The notes below the pieces were generated by a model. That model worked only from the letters and a program-made list of their open reading frames with translations. It had not been told where the DNA came from and searched no databases. The position numbers were made by a program, and so were the translations under genes. From positions 2,108,001 to 2,172,000 of the forward strand of contig NZ_BIFR01000002.1 of NCBI RefSeq assembly GCF_003967535.1: 64,000 nucleotides of DNA. The letters run 5' to 3'. Below are positions 25,233 through 33,474 of this stretch, one piece after another. Each line of letters opens with the position of its first letter. Within the stretch, counting starts at the first letter, position 1. Origin of the DNA: Tengunoibacter tsumagoiensis. Lineage in GTDB: Bacteria > Chloroflexota > Ktedonobacteria > Ktedonobacterales > Ktedonobacteraceae.

Positions 25233-27222
25233 AGGGTATCGGCAGTTGACAAAAAGAGCAAATCATGCTATACTTTACTTGGTATCACTACAGGAGGTAT
25301 CAGCAGTTGAAAGCGCAAAGCTTGTCATTCCCCATTCGGTTGCCCGAAGCCATACAGGCTGAGGCGTTGCGTTTGCTTGATGCTTCCCATGGTGCAATCA
25401 ATGCCATTGTATGCGAGTTGTGGCCTCAACTTGATCTGTTTGCAGCTGATCGGCGAGGACCCGCCTGGAAGCAGGTCGAGAAACATCTTATTACTCGTAA
25501 TGGGCATGGCAGCCGCCAACAACGCAATGAATGGGAGAGCGCTGGCAGAATTCTCCGGGCCCAGGCCACTCGCAAGCAGATCTTTGAAACGGTGGTGCCT
25601 CTGCTCACCGATGCCTTGATCCGTCCCGCTGATGAGAAACGGCCTGCTCGCAAAGACCACCGCGCCATCAGTGATCAGGTTCGTGCTTTACGCACCCAAC
25701 TCCGTGACGAGGGTGAGGATGTTGATGCCTTTATGGCGATGACCAATGTTTTGGAGCAGGCGTGCAACGTCTTTTTGCGAACCGGCACGTTCCCCCAAAC
25801 CTATTCAGAGCTTCAACCCGTTCCCGTTCACTCCGCCGGACAGATCACCTTTGCGGGTGATGATGGTATGCTCAAAGGGCAAACGTATCGTGCCCGCATC
25901 GAACACCGTCTCTTTTGCGATCTTGCCAGCCATGAAGAGCGCACGAACGCGAGCCTGTGGCTACGCTTGAAAGCTCCCGATGAGCAGCACAAGTGGGCGT
26001 GGGGAGCATGGAGCGTCGAGATCCCCTTGCCAGAGGTGGTCTGCGGGTATCTCGATCAAGGAGCTACGACACAGGCACCGACCTTGCGCGAGGTGCGAGG
26101 CGATGACGGGCAACGTCTGGTCGTGCTCGATCTGATCCTCGAAGTTCCCGCAAAATACGTCTCCGATCTGGTACAGGAAAAACGAATTCTAGGTTTTGAT
26201 TGGGGGGTGCGCTCGCTCATCACCGTCTCCATCCTCGAAAAGCCTGATGTCGATGGCGAGCCTCCCAGGCAGATGAGCCGTCCTGTGTTTCTTGATACTG
26301 GAGCCCTCGATGGCAAACAGGCGAGACTGCGCCGGGAAATCGATAGGCTCAAATCCTGTAAACAACGCTACGATACACTCATTGAACAGGCTCAGCAGGC
26401 GTCTAAGAAGCAGCGCATACCACTCCCCCCACACTTTGCAGAGTGGCAAACACGTACAGAGGGATACGAGAAGCGCATTGGGCAGTGTTGGGACATGTAT
26501 GCCCGTCGGAACCAGGAAGTGGCCCACCTGGCGGCAAATCTGCTGATCCTGCTGGCGCTCCTCTTTGATTGCCGCATTATCTGTGGCGAGAACCTGACCA
26601 CCCTCAAAACGATTGGACGGGGCAGAGGCGTGCGTGGGCGATTCCGCAACTGGCGGAACAACACGACGGTGCGGGGAGAATTGTGGCGCGTACTGAAATA
26701 CAAGTGCTACCTTGCTGGGATACGGACGCGCACGGTGGAACCTCGCGGCACAACGCACACGTGCCCACGGTGTCACGAGCCCGCTCGAACGTTTGCCTCG
26801 CCAGCGTCAGCAGATCGGCGCAAGGCCATCGACTGGGGAGCGTGGCTGTGCTGTGAAAACCCGGCATGTGGCTGGAACGGGGCACGCGACTATGCAGCGA
26901 GCCTCAACATTGCCGCATTAGGCATCGCTTTTCTTCGGACCTATTGCGAAACCGGAACCTATCGAGGGTTTCGCATGACCTCTCAGGAGGTTAAGCCTTG
27001 CTCATACATTGGGCAAGGTGCGACACAACTGTTGCTGTCGCAGGGTTTCACCACCCGCCCTATCAAGGGCAAACACGTTTACTATGCTGGTTGGTCCTAT
27101 TCCATTCGTCTTTGCACTTCTCATCCCGCAACAACGCTTGCCATTCTTTCAACCTCTCAACTCAGGAAGAATGTGCTCAGAAGTGCGTAATGTTCGCATA
27201 GTATCGTGTTTTGGCAACGGTT
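25233..27222 (+). mobile_element. tnpB-only insertion element (IS1341-like), copy 1
   Basis: The 1,990-bp segment is shared with 51511-53500, and the similarity stops abruptly at both ends (left AGGGTATCGG, right GGCAACGGTT). It has no terminal inverted repeats, no TnpA gene and no evident target duplication, as expected for IS200/IS605-type elements mobilised in trans. It has its own promoter, TTGACA (25246-25251) and TATACT (25269-25274), spaced 17. It has inserted beside the LacI-type promoter at 25177. Confidence 0.88.
25307..27190 (+). CDS. tnpB: TnpB-type RNA-guided nuclease, copy 1
   Basis: A 627-residue protein, long for TnpB (usually about 400). TTG 25307 is the start because AGGAGG lies at 25292-25297. 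The split RuvC site is intact: D298 (LGFDWGVRSL), E428 (ICGENL) and D528 (NGARDYAASLN). A zinc ribbon lies between the last two (CPRC at 486-489 and CENPAC at 516-521). About 95 residues follow the last motif. In related elements TnpB is a guide-RNA-directed DNA nuclease that retains the element at its site; the guide RNA normally overlaps the 3' end of the gene and runs into the flank. The protein is identical to copy 2. Confidence 0.9.
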   Translation: MKAQSLSFPIRLPEAIQAEALRLLDASHGAINAIVCELWPQLDLFAADRRGPAWKQVEKHLITRNGHGSRQQRNEWESAGRILRAQATRKQIFETVVPLLTDALIRPADEKRPARKDHRAISDQVRALRTQLRDEGEDVDAFMAMTNVLEQACNVFLRTGTFPQTYSELQPVPVHSAGQITFAGDDGMLKGQTYRARIEHRLFCDLASHEERTNASLWLRLKAPDEQHKWAWGAWSVEIPLPEVVCGYLDQGATTQAPTLREVRGDDGQRLVVLDLILEVPAKYVSDLVQEKRILGFDWGVRSLITVSILEKPDVDGEPPRQMSRPVFLDTGALDGKQARLRREIDRLKSCKQRYDTLIEQAQQASKKQRIPLPPHFAEWQTRTEGYEKRIGQCWDMYARRNQEVAHLAANLLILLALLFDCRIICGENLTTLKTIGRGRGVRGRFRNWRNNTTVRGELWRVLKYKCYLAGIRTRTVEPRGTTHTCPRCHEPARTFASPASADRRKAIDWGAWLCCENPACGWNGARDYAASLNIAALGIAFLRTYCETGTYRGFRMTSQEVKPCSYIGQGATQLLLSQGFTTRPIKGKHVYYAGWSYSIRLCTSHPATTLAILSTSQLRKNVLRSA

Positions 27223-27339
27223 TCTAGCTATCGTATGGCTGCCAGAAAGAGAATTGCAGGGCAGTATACAGACTAGTTGTATCACAGTGATGAGGGTATA
27301 GTGGAGTGAAAGGGAGGGGAATGGATCACAGCAGGTGTT

Positions 27340-27401
27340 GTAACAGCGAGCCCTGCATGGCCTGGTAATAAACCGATACGTTATGCAGGGCTCGCTGTTA
27401 C
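27340..27401 (-). terminator. Long perfect hairpin downstream of the HAD gene
   Basis: GTAACAGCGAGCCCTGCAT (27340-27358) pairs perfectly with 27383-27401 around a 24-base loop; CAGCA/TGCTG extend it outward. It lies 58 bases past the HAD stop. There is no U-run, like the hairpin at 11264-11334. Confidence 0.55.
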
Positions 27402-27459
27402 GATAGGTGCTGCAAGATGGGGGGACTTCTCTCTGAACACCAGTGCTTTTTTCTTCGCT

Positions 27460-28239
27460 TTACAGAAATTGGGACAGATTCTCCAATGTGGTCACTTCAA
27501 TTCCGACAGCTGAGGCATATTCCTCACTACAGTGCATGCCGCAACGATTGATCCAGATACCACGCATACCACACCGTTGGGCTCCGATCATGTCTCGTGG
27601 TAAGCTATCGCCAACCATGACGGCCTCGGACGATGTGACTTTTAATCCATCCATGACAACCTGGAATACTTCACGCTCTGGCTTCCCAACTCCGACTTCG
27701 CCAGAAACAACAATCGTATCAAAATAGTGTTCTAACTGGATCTGAGCAACTTTTTCACGCTGCAAGTCTGGCGCACCATTGGTTAACATGCCAAGTTTAT
27801 ACTGTGGACGTAATTGCTGTAAGAGCGCCTCAACTTCTGGAAAAGTGGTGTATCGGCGACGCTCTTCACGGAAGATCGACGCCAGATGCTCAGCATTTGA
27901 ACGACTCTCAATTCCCTGCTCGGCAAGGGCTGATAACCAGAGTTGGCGCTGGTAGACGGGAACCCATTGCGCGAGCGCACGCAAGTTTGGATCATCCCCC
28001 GCAAAATATCCCCACATTCCTTCTGACGCGCTAATCCCAATATTGTTGCAATATGCATACGTTGGAGCAGCCTTCCAAAGTTGTCTGGCATGTTGATAGG
28101 CAGCCTGCTCTAACTGCCTGGCATCAACCCCCCATTCGTTTTGGGCATAGGTCCCCGCCTTCACTAATGCTCGCTTCGTAGCCTCACTATCTTCGATCAG
28201 CGTCTCATCAAGATCAAATATAATCGCCGTTATTGTCAT
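27460..28239 (-). CDS. HAD-superfamily hydrolase
   Basis: A 259-residue phosphatase-like protein. Motif I is IFDLDETLI (nucleophile and acid/base Asp), motif II LTNGAPD, motif III/IV the Lys in GVGKPE and VGDSLPRDMIGA. The cap between motifs I and II is helical, as in the YjjG/phosphoglycolate phosphatase-like group. ATG 28239 (MTITAI) is chosen because the frame upstream begins with a GTG that would place 12 extra residues before the fold. It would hydrolyse a small phosphorylated metabolite in the cytoplasm. It is divergent from the HxlR gene. Confidence 0.85.
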   Translation of the reverse strand: MTITAIIFDLDETLIEDSEATKRALVKAGTYAQNEWGVDARQLEQAAYQHARQLWKAAPTYAYCNNIGISASEGMWGYFAGDDPNLRALAQWVPVYQRQLWLSALAEQGIESRSNAEHLASIFREERRRYTTFPEVEALLQQLRPQYKLGMLTNGAPDLQREKVAQIQLEHYFDTIVVSGEVGVGKPEREVFQVVMDGLKVTSSEAVMVGDSLPRDMIGAQRCGMRGIWINRCGMHCSEEYASAVGIEVTTLENLSQFL

Positions 28240-28347
28240 ATTAGAGCCTGCTACCTGGCTTTCTTTTGCTAGCACGATTCAAGAGCATTCTTCGCTCGTA
28301 CAGCGGCATAAGCTACCTGGCTTATAGCTACCCGAGAATCGTTGCAC

Positions 28348-28431
28348 TTCTTTCTCGTTTGCAATCTGGTTCGCTGCGCAGAAAAAAATAATTTTTCTTT
28401 CTCGTGTGTGATCTGATCCGCTGCGCAGAAA
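28348..28431. repeat. Two 37-bp imperfect direct repeats in the HAD/HxlR intergenic region
   Basis: Units at 28348-28384 and 28395-28431 differ at five positions and share TTCTTTCTCGT at the left and CGCTGCGCAGAAA at the right. Each unit begins TTCT and ends AGAA, so each could fold. They lie 110-190 bp upstream of the HAD start, in a 454-bp gap that is otherwise AT-rich and empty. Confidence 0.75.
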
Positions 28432-28693
28432 GAATACCTCTTCCCTCTATAGTATGCCTCATAGACTCGTTTTTTAGCCTACCATGAACTATTCTCTAGA
28501 GCAATGGTACCTCTTCCCACAAATAACTGGACGATATGGATGCTTTCCTCGCTCTCCTCCCAAAACTAAATTTTGCAAAGTAGCTAATTATATGTTAGTA
28601 TATAAGAAGAGAAGTCTCCTGACTACTACCTCCCTGTAGGTTCTCTCCTGAGAAGGCTTTCTCACATCTTTCTACTACTTAAAGGAGAAGCTC

Positions 28694-29071
28694 TTGCATC
28701 CAGAAACCCATCTCTGTCGACGCTATCAACAGGCGGCACATATGTTAAGCAAACGTTGGACCAGTCTGATTGTAAAGGCTTTGCTTGCTAGCCCTCTTCA
28801 TTTTAATCAGATTGCGGAACAATTGGAGACAATTAGTGATCGCGTTCTGTCTGAGCGTCTTAAGGAATTAATTACTGAGGGCATTATTGAACGCAAGGTA
28901 TATGCGGAGTGTCCCGTTCGCATTGAGTATGCTTTGACCACAAAAGGAAAGGATCTCGCGCCTATTATTGGCGAAATTGAAAGATGGAGCCAGCGTTGGA
29001 TTGTGCTTCCAACAGAAGAGGTTCCATCAGCTGATCCTCTCCTGTTGGAAGAGATGAACCTGTGTGAATAG
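28694..29071 (+). CDS. HxlR-family transcriptional regulator
   Basis: A 125-residue winged-helix protein. The start is TTG 28694, with AAAGGAG six bases upstream. The HxlR signature is clear: LSKRWTSLIVKALLASPLHFNQI, ISDRVLSERLKELITEGIIERKVY, YALTTKGKDLAPIIGEIERWSQRW. The only Cys residues are in LCRRY near the N-terminus, in AECPVR and near the C-terminus, so redox or aldehyde sensing is possible but not shown. It faces away from the HAD gene, and its 3' end converges on thiE. Confidence 0.92.
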   Translation: MHPETHLCRRYQQAAHMLSKRWTSLIVKALLASPLHFNQIAEQLETISDRVLSERLKELITEGIIERKVYAECPVRIEYALTTKGKDLAPIIGEIERWSQRWIVLPTEEVPSADPLLLEEMNLCE

Positions 29072-29098
29072 AAAAGGCACTCGGTTGCCTGTTCTATT
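29067..29098. terminator. Bidirectional terminator between HxlR and thiE
   Basis: AATAGAA-AGGCA / TGCCT-TTCTATT is an imperfect stem between two converging genes, overlapping the last codons of the HxlR gene and ending 17 bases before the thiE stop. Confidence 0.5.
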
Positions 29099-29114
29099 GT
29101 ACTGGTCTCTCTTG

Positions 29115-29750
29115 TCAATACAGTTGTTTGAAGATATCCTGGGTGGCAGCGGTGATATCCTCTGCATTCACAATCGCTGTGATGACAGCAATGCCAGCTG
29201 CACCAGCCTGTCTGACCTCATGAGTATTTGCAGCCGTAATGCCCCCAATAGCGATCAAGGGCGGAGTATACAATGGTGCTAATTCGCGTAAGAGTGCAAG
29301 GCCTATGGGTGCCCCTGCATCAGCCTTGGCTCGGGTTGCATAGATAGGTCCCACCCCTAAATAATCTGCCCCGCCTTCAACCGCGAGACGTGCTTCGTCT
29401 AAGCTCCCTACTGAGACACCCAGGATGCGTTCGTGACCCAATAATTGACGGGCAGATCCTACAGGCATATCTTCCTGTCCCACATGGGCTCCATCCGCAT
29501 CAATTGCCAGCGCGACATCAATACGATCATTCACGATCAAGAGCGCTCCATATTCTTTTGTCAACGCACGTAAGGCCAGGCCTTCGGTTACAAGATCACG
29601 AGTGTTCGCATATTTATCTCGTAATTGGATCACTGTCGCGCCTCCAGCAAGCGCTGCACGAGCAACCGTGAGCATATCTCGTCCTCGTGACCAATCCCGA
29701 TCAGTTAAGACATGCAAGATGAGCCGTTCTGCCAGACGCTCGAAGCTCAT
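29115..29750 (-). CDS. thiE: Thiamine-phosphate synthase
   Basis: A 211-residue TIM-barrel enzyme that joins HMP-pyrophosphate and thiazole phosphate to give thiamin phosphate. Visible family motifs are VIQLRDKYAN (substrate-binding start), LLIVNDRIDVALAIDADGAHVGQEDMP (Mg2+ and pyrophosphate region), YLGVGPIYATRAKADAG and LIAIGGITAAN. The length is standard. The ATG overlaps the thiM stop by four bases. It is the last gene of the TPP-riboswitch operon. Confidence 0.95.
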   Translation of the reverse strand: MSFERLAERLILHVLTDRDWSRGRDMLTVARAALAGGATVIQLRDKYANTRDLVTEGLALRALTKEYGALLIVNDRIDVALAIDADGAHVGQEDMPVGSARQLLGHERILGVSVGSLDEARLAVEGGADYLGVGPIYATRAKADAGAPIGLALLRELAPLYTPPLIAIGGITAANTHEVRQAGAAGIAVITAIVNAEDITAATQDIFKQLY

Positions 29751-30553
29751 GCCTGCCTCACTCTCTGACTCTGCTGAAGCTGTTGAGCATCCAGATTCGC
29801 GACGGCATCTAAGAGATGAGATCGAAATGTCCCTGGTCCGCCAGCCTTCAATGCAGCGACCTCACCAGATACTCCCATGGCCACAAGAGCCGCTGTGGCA
29901 GCACGCAGTCCATCAGACTCTACAGCGAGAAAAGCTCCGACTAAGCTGGTGGACATACATCCACTCCCAGTAATTGATGCAAGCAACGGATGACCATTCT
30001 CAACTACTAATACACGTTGTCCATCGGTGATGACATCTGTGGCTCCCGTGATAGCTATGGTACATGAGAAAGTCTGCGCAGCCTGGCTCGCAACCAATGT
30101 ACGGTCAGCGTTTAAAGAGATCGACTCTACCCCTCGCGTCTCTCCTGCAACACCTACCAATGCTCCAATCTCTGCTGCATTACCACGCACAACAGCTATC
30201 TGGAGCTCTTTCAGTAATCTCAATGCACTTTCGGTTCTTAATCGCGTGGCCCCAGCTCCAACTGGATCTAAGACAATTGGAATCCCTCTGGCGTTTGCCC
30301 GCTTTCCCGCCAGAAGCATGCTCTCTATCTGAGTTGGTGTGAGGGTGCCGATATTGAGAACGAGGGCTCCTGCTAATGAAACCATCTCTTCGACCTCTTC
30401 AGCCGCATGCGCCATTACCGGCAAAGCGCCAATTCCCAATGTTATATTAGCGGTATCGTTCATCACAACTAGGTTGGTAATGTGATGAACCAGTGGTTTG
30501 TGTGCGCGAATGCTCGTGACAAGTTCGCCAATCCAGGAGAATGGTGTGCTCAT
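29747..30553 (-). CDS. thiM: Hydroxyethylthiazole kinase
   Basis: A 268-residue kinase of the ribokinase-like fold that phosphorylates hydroxyethylthiazole for thiamin salvage. Motifs: HHITNLVVMNDTANITLGIGALPVMAHA at the substrate side, PIVLDPVGAGATRLR, and the anion hole GSGCM with the catalytic region SITGSGCMSTSLVGAFLA. AAAGAGG precedes the ATG. It lies 51 bp after thiD and overlaps thiE. Confidence 0.95.
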   Translation of the reverse strand: MSTPFSWIGELVTSIRAHKPLVHHITNLVVMNDTANITLGIGALPVMAHAAEEVEEMVSLAGALVLNIGTLTPTQIESMLLAGKRANARGIPIVLDPVGAGATRLRTESALRLLKELQIAVVRGNAAEIGALVGVAGETRGVESISLNADRTLVASQAAQTFSCTIAITGATDVITDGQRVLVVENGHPLLASITGSGCMSTSLVGAFLAVESDGLRAATAALVAMGVSGEVAALKAGGPGTFRSHLLDAVANLDAQQLQQSQRVRQA

Positions 30554-30604
30554 AAGACCTCTTTTCTTTTGAAGATAAAAAACAAGAAGGAAGTTTTCAA
30601 CATA

Positions 30605-31426
30605 TTATTCGTTGTGTGTTTGATCCCACAACCAGAAGTGATCAATCGGACCATGTCCCTGGCCAATACCAGGCGCATGCTGGATAGCTCCCGTGATGTA
30701 TACTTTGGCTCGGCGCACTGCCTCTTCTACAGACCAGCCACGTGCCAGAAAGGCGGTAATAGCCGCCGAAAAAGTACAGCCGGTGCCGTGGGTGTGACGT
30801 GTGTTGATCCGCTTCGCGGGTAGCTCGATAAATTGTTGACCATCAAAGTAGAGATCTGTTGGCTGATCCTCGCTATGCCCACCTTTGATTACGACATGCC
30901 GTGGCCCCAATGCATAAATTGCCTGGGCGGCAACTTTCATCCCTGCCATGTCTGCAATTTTTACAAGTGAGAGCACTTCTGCTTCTGGAAGATTCGGGGT
31001 GACGACTTCAGCCAGCGGCAAAAGAACGGTTCGTAACGTCTCAATTGCCTCTGACTGAAGCAATGTTGAGCCGCCTTTGGCAACCATCACAGGATCAACC
31101 ACTAACCGAAGCTGCCAGTGCTGCACACGCCTGGCAACAGCATTGATAATCTCAGAACTTGACAGCATCCCTGTCTTAGCCACATCGACTCCAATATCCT
31201 CCATGACGGCATCGATCTGAGCCTCAATGATCGGAATGGATTGCTCCTGAATGGCCCGCACACCCAGCGTATTCTGGGCCGTGATGGCTGTAATGGCGGA
31301 GATGCCATAGACGCCAAGCGCTGCAAAGGTCTTCAGATCCGCTTGTATTCCGGCTCCTCCACCCGAATCAGAGCCAGCGATAGTTAAGGCTCGAGCGATA
31401 GCAGGCCCCTGTAGATTCTCTGTCAT
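30605..31426 (-). CDS. thiD: Hydroxymethylpyrimidine (phosphate) kinase
   Basis: A 273-residue ribokinase-family enzyme acting on HMP and HMP phosphate. The N-terminal motif AGSDSGGGAGIQADLKTFAALGVYG is diagnostic, and the C-terminal part has TRHTHGTGCTFSAAITAFLARG. ATG 31426, with AGGAGA just upstream, is the start; it overlaps the permease stop by four bases (ATGA). A frame extending 49 codons upstream lies within the permease gene and is not used. Confidence 0.95.
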   Translation of the reverse strand: MTENLQGPAIARALTIAGSDSGGGAGIQADLKTFAALGVYGISAITAITAQNTLGVRAIQEQSIPIIEAQIDAVMEDIGVDVAKTGMLSSSEIINAVARRVQHWQLRLVVDPVMVAKGGSTLLQSEAIETLRTVLLPLAEVVTPNLPEAEVLSLVKIADMAGMKVAAQAIYALGPRHVVIKGGHSEDQPTDLYFDGQQFIELPAKRINTRHTHGTGCTFSAAITAFLARGWSVEEAVRRAKVYITGAIQHAPGIGQGHGPIDHFWLWDQTHNE

Positions 31427-32949
31427 AGTGTCTCCTGTACAGACTGTTGACGAAAACGCGTGCGCCCCAGGTAGTAGTAGAGTCCGCCGCTTACTAGCGC
31501 ACCGACGATCCCACTGACATCCATGCCACCTAACATATGAGCCAGCGGTCCCTGCCAGGGCTGGGCTAACCACGGAAAAGGGGCGGAACTAATAAAAGGG
31601 ATGGTAACCACAAAACCAATCAACCAGGAGCAGAGAGCAGGCCAGAAGATACCTGAGCGAAACCAGTAAGGACCAGCTGCTCCTCTTGTTAATCCTTCTA
31701 CATCATAGCTCCCTTGATGCAAGAGAAAAAAATGTACTAATAAGACAGCTGCCCATGCAGGGACCCAGAGATAGGTTAAGAGCAGAAAATCTTCATAAAA
31801 GCCCAGAAAACTGGTAGTCAGTTCAGTGTACGTCTGAGCCTGGGTAAAATGGGAGAAAAACCCAATGCTATAGACACAGAGCGCTCCAATAATCCCACAG
31901 GCGAGCGCAGACCACCAGCGCTTTAATGGAATATCCATTGCCAGAGCAACAAGGCCAGCAGTATAGACATCAAAATAATTGGCCCAGATCTCTCCTAACA
32001 CGACAAAGAGCAGAAAAGGGATCGTTAACCACTGTGGCGTTGCCATCGTAATAGCGCTCAAAAGATCGATATTCTGGGTATGAATAGTGGAAAAAAGCAC
32101 TCCTGATATCCCCAGGATGATGGTCGTGCCCCCAATTCCCAGTGCAGACCAGCCTGCCAGCCGCGCCGATGATACGTTTGCTGGCTGATAACGCGAATAA
32201 TCGCCTGCGAATGGAAGCCAGGAAGCAACCAGGGCATAGATATAGCTGGCTCCTAATACAATTGCAGCAATGCGCGGAAAACCATGAACGGTGGTCGGAA
32301 GATTCCAGCGTATCTGTGGTAAGAGGATGACAAAAAGGAGCAGGCAGAATGCGATAAAGAGAAGGGCTCCAAATTTCTCAAATAGAAAAACGGTTCGATG
32401 CCCATAAACAGCGACAACTATCGATAAAAACAGAATCAACGTGATCGAGCCCATTGCAACTTCCGTTGTTTTTGGGACGCCGAAGAGGCTTAGAAGCTGC
32501 ACTAAGGCCCAGCCGCCAATAACACAATCGACGGCAAACCAGCCTACCGCCATAATCCAGGTAAACGCTGCTCCCAGATACGCTCCCCGATGTCCAAACA
32601 CGGCTCGCGCAAAGAGCATCTGTGGCATTCCCGTCCTGGCTCCTGTGACGTTTAATAAACCATGCAATATAGCAGCAAGACTGGCCCCAATTATAATTGC
32701 AATGCAGCAATCGACTAAACCTAATTGTCCCTGGCCTACGACAAGGGCAGCAGGAGCCCCAATGACCAGAGCACCGGTAAACAGCGAAATATAATTCGAC
32801 ATGGCTCCAGACCAGACGAGAGCCAGTTCACGAGGCGATCCTTTTCTTGCTGTGAGTGGAACCGCCTCCAATCCAATGCGCTCAACTTTCAAAAATTCGG
32901 TGGAAGCATCTTCTTGCGATCCTACCAGGCTGGGAAGATCGTTTTGCAT
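31423..32949 (-). CDS. NCS1-family permease, probable thiamin-precursor (HMP) transporter
   Basis: A 508-residue membrane protein with about 12 helices. The N-terminal region RKGSPRELALVWSGAMSNYISLFTGALVIG and the motif GARTGMPQMLFARAVFGHRGAY are typical of NCS1 nucleobase transporters, and PFAGDYSRY is the conserved substrate-site region. Because it heads an operon with thiD, thiM and thiE behind a TPP riboswitch, I infer import of hydroxymethylpyrimidine or a related precursor (CytX-like). ATG 32949 follows GAAAGGA. Confidence 0.88.
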   Translation of the reverse strand: MQNDLPSLVGSQEDASTEFLKVERIGLEAVPLTARKGSPRELALVWSGAMSNYISLFTGALVIGAPAALVVGQGQLGLVDCCIAIIIGASLAAILHGLLNVTGARTGMPQMLFARAVFGHRGAYLGAAFTWIMAVGWFAVDCVIGGWALVQLLSLFGVPKTTEVAMGSITLILFLSIVVAVYGHRTVFLFEKFGALLFIAFCLLLFVILLPQIRWNLPTTVHGFPRIAAIVLGASYIYALVASWLPFAGDYSRYQPANVSSARLAGWSALGIGGTTIILGISGVLFSTIHTQNIDLLSAITMATPQWLTIPFLLFVVLGEIWANYFDVYTAGLVALAMDIPLKRWWSALACGIIGALCVYSIGFFSHFTQAQTYTELTTSFLGFYEDFLLLTYLWVPAWAAVLLVHFFLLHQGSYDVEGLTRGAAGPYWFRSGIFWPALCSWLIGFVVTIPFISSAPFPWLAQPWQGPLAHMLGGMDVSGIVGALVSGGLYYYLGRTRFRQQSVQETL

Positions 32950-32990
32950 CAATCAATCCTTTCAGTATCCAGAAAAGAAGGAGACAACAC

Positions 32991-33022
32991 AAAGGGCACC
33001 GGCGCATGGTGCCAGTGCCCTT
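32991..33022 (-). terminator. Riboswitch-controlled terminator of the thiamin operon
   Basis: AAGGGCACCGGC and GCCAGTGCCCTT form a stem with one wobble position between the TPP aptamer and the permease start; read on the minus strand it is followed by a U-rich run (TTTGTGTTGTC). Its placement indicates control by transcription attenuation. Confidence 0.8.
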
Positions 33023-33042
33023 GAAGACGCTTCTTGTGAAGT

Positions 33043-33138
33043 GTTGCTCCCTGCGCTGGCATTATCCAGTATCAGGTTCAGACGGTCGGTGACGAATCCT
33101 TAGGCCACCCTCTCAGCCTGGCTTACCCAAGCTCCCGT
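33043..33138 (-). promoter_or_regulatory. TPP riboswitch (THI element)
   Basis: Read on the minus strand the conserved TPP aptamer parts are all present in order: GGGAGC at the 5' side, GCTGAGAGGGTGGCC, CTGAACCTGA, and GGATAATGCCAGCGCAGGGA closing the first helix. A terminator stem follows. It should turn off the permease-thiD-thiM-thiE operon when thiamin pyrophosphate is plentiful. The rest of 33139-33474, up to the divergent gene, holds no other recognised feature. Confidence 0.96.
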
Positions 33139-33474
33139 TGTTACAAGAGAATCGTATTAGCTTCTTGTGTGGTTATAGCATATTTTTATACCACTGTCTA
33201 CTCTGCTACCTGGAGATCTTTCCCATGGAGAGATGAATGCAGCAAAAATGATCATAGCCCGAAAAAACCACCAATGGACGCGTCCAGGCTAGCGACAAAT
33301 GGATGACGAAATGTCTGCTCTATGGACTAAAACTTTCATAAATGTTACAGTGCAAAAGCTACTTTGTCGATACTTTCAGGGCCTTACCCATAATGGGCTG
33401 GAAGATCGTATATCAATCAGGATTGCACAATTATCCTCAGCCGTTATGATCCATTTGAAAAAGAAAGCTTAGTT

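Noticed and set aside
25233..27222. Search for a TnpA (Y1 or serine) transposase in the element
   Set aside because: Only tnpB fills the element; no second gene fits between the ends.
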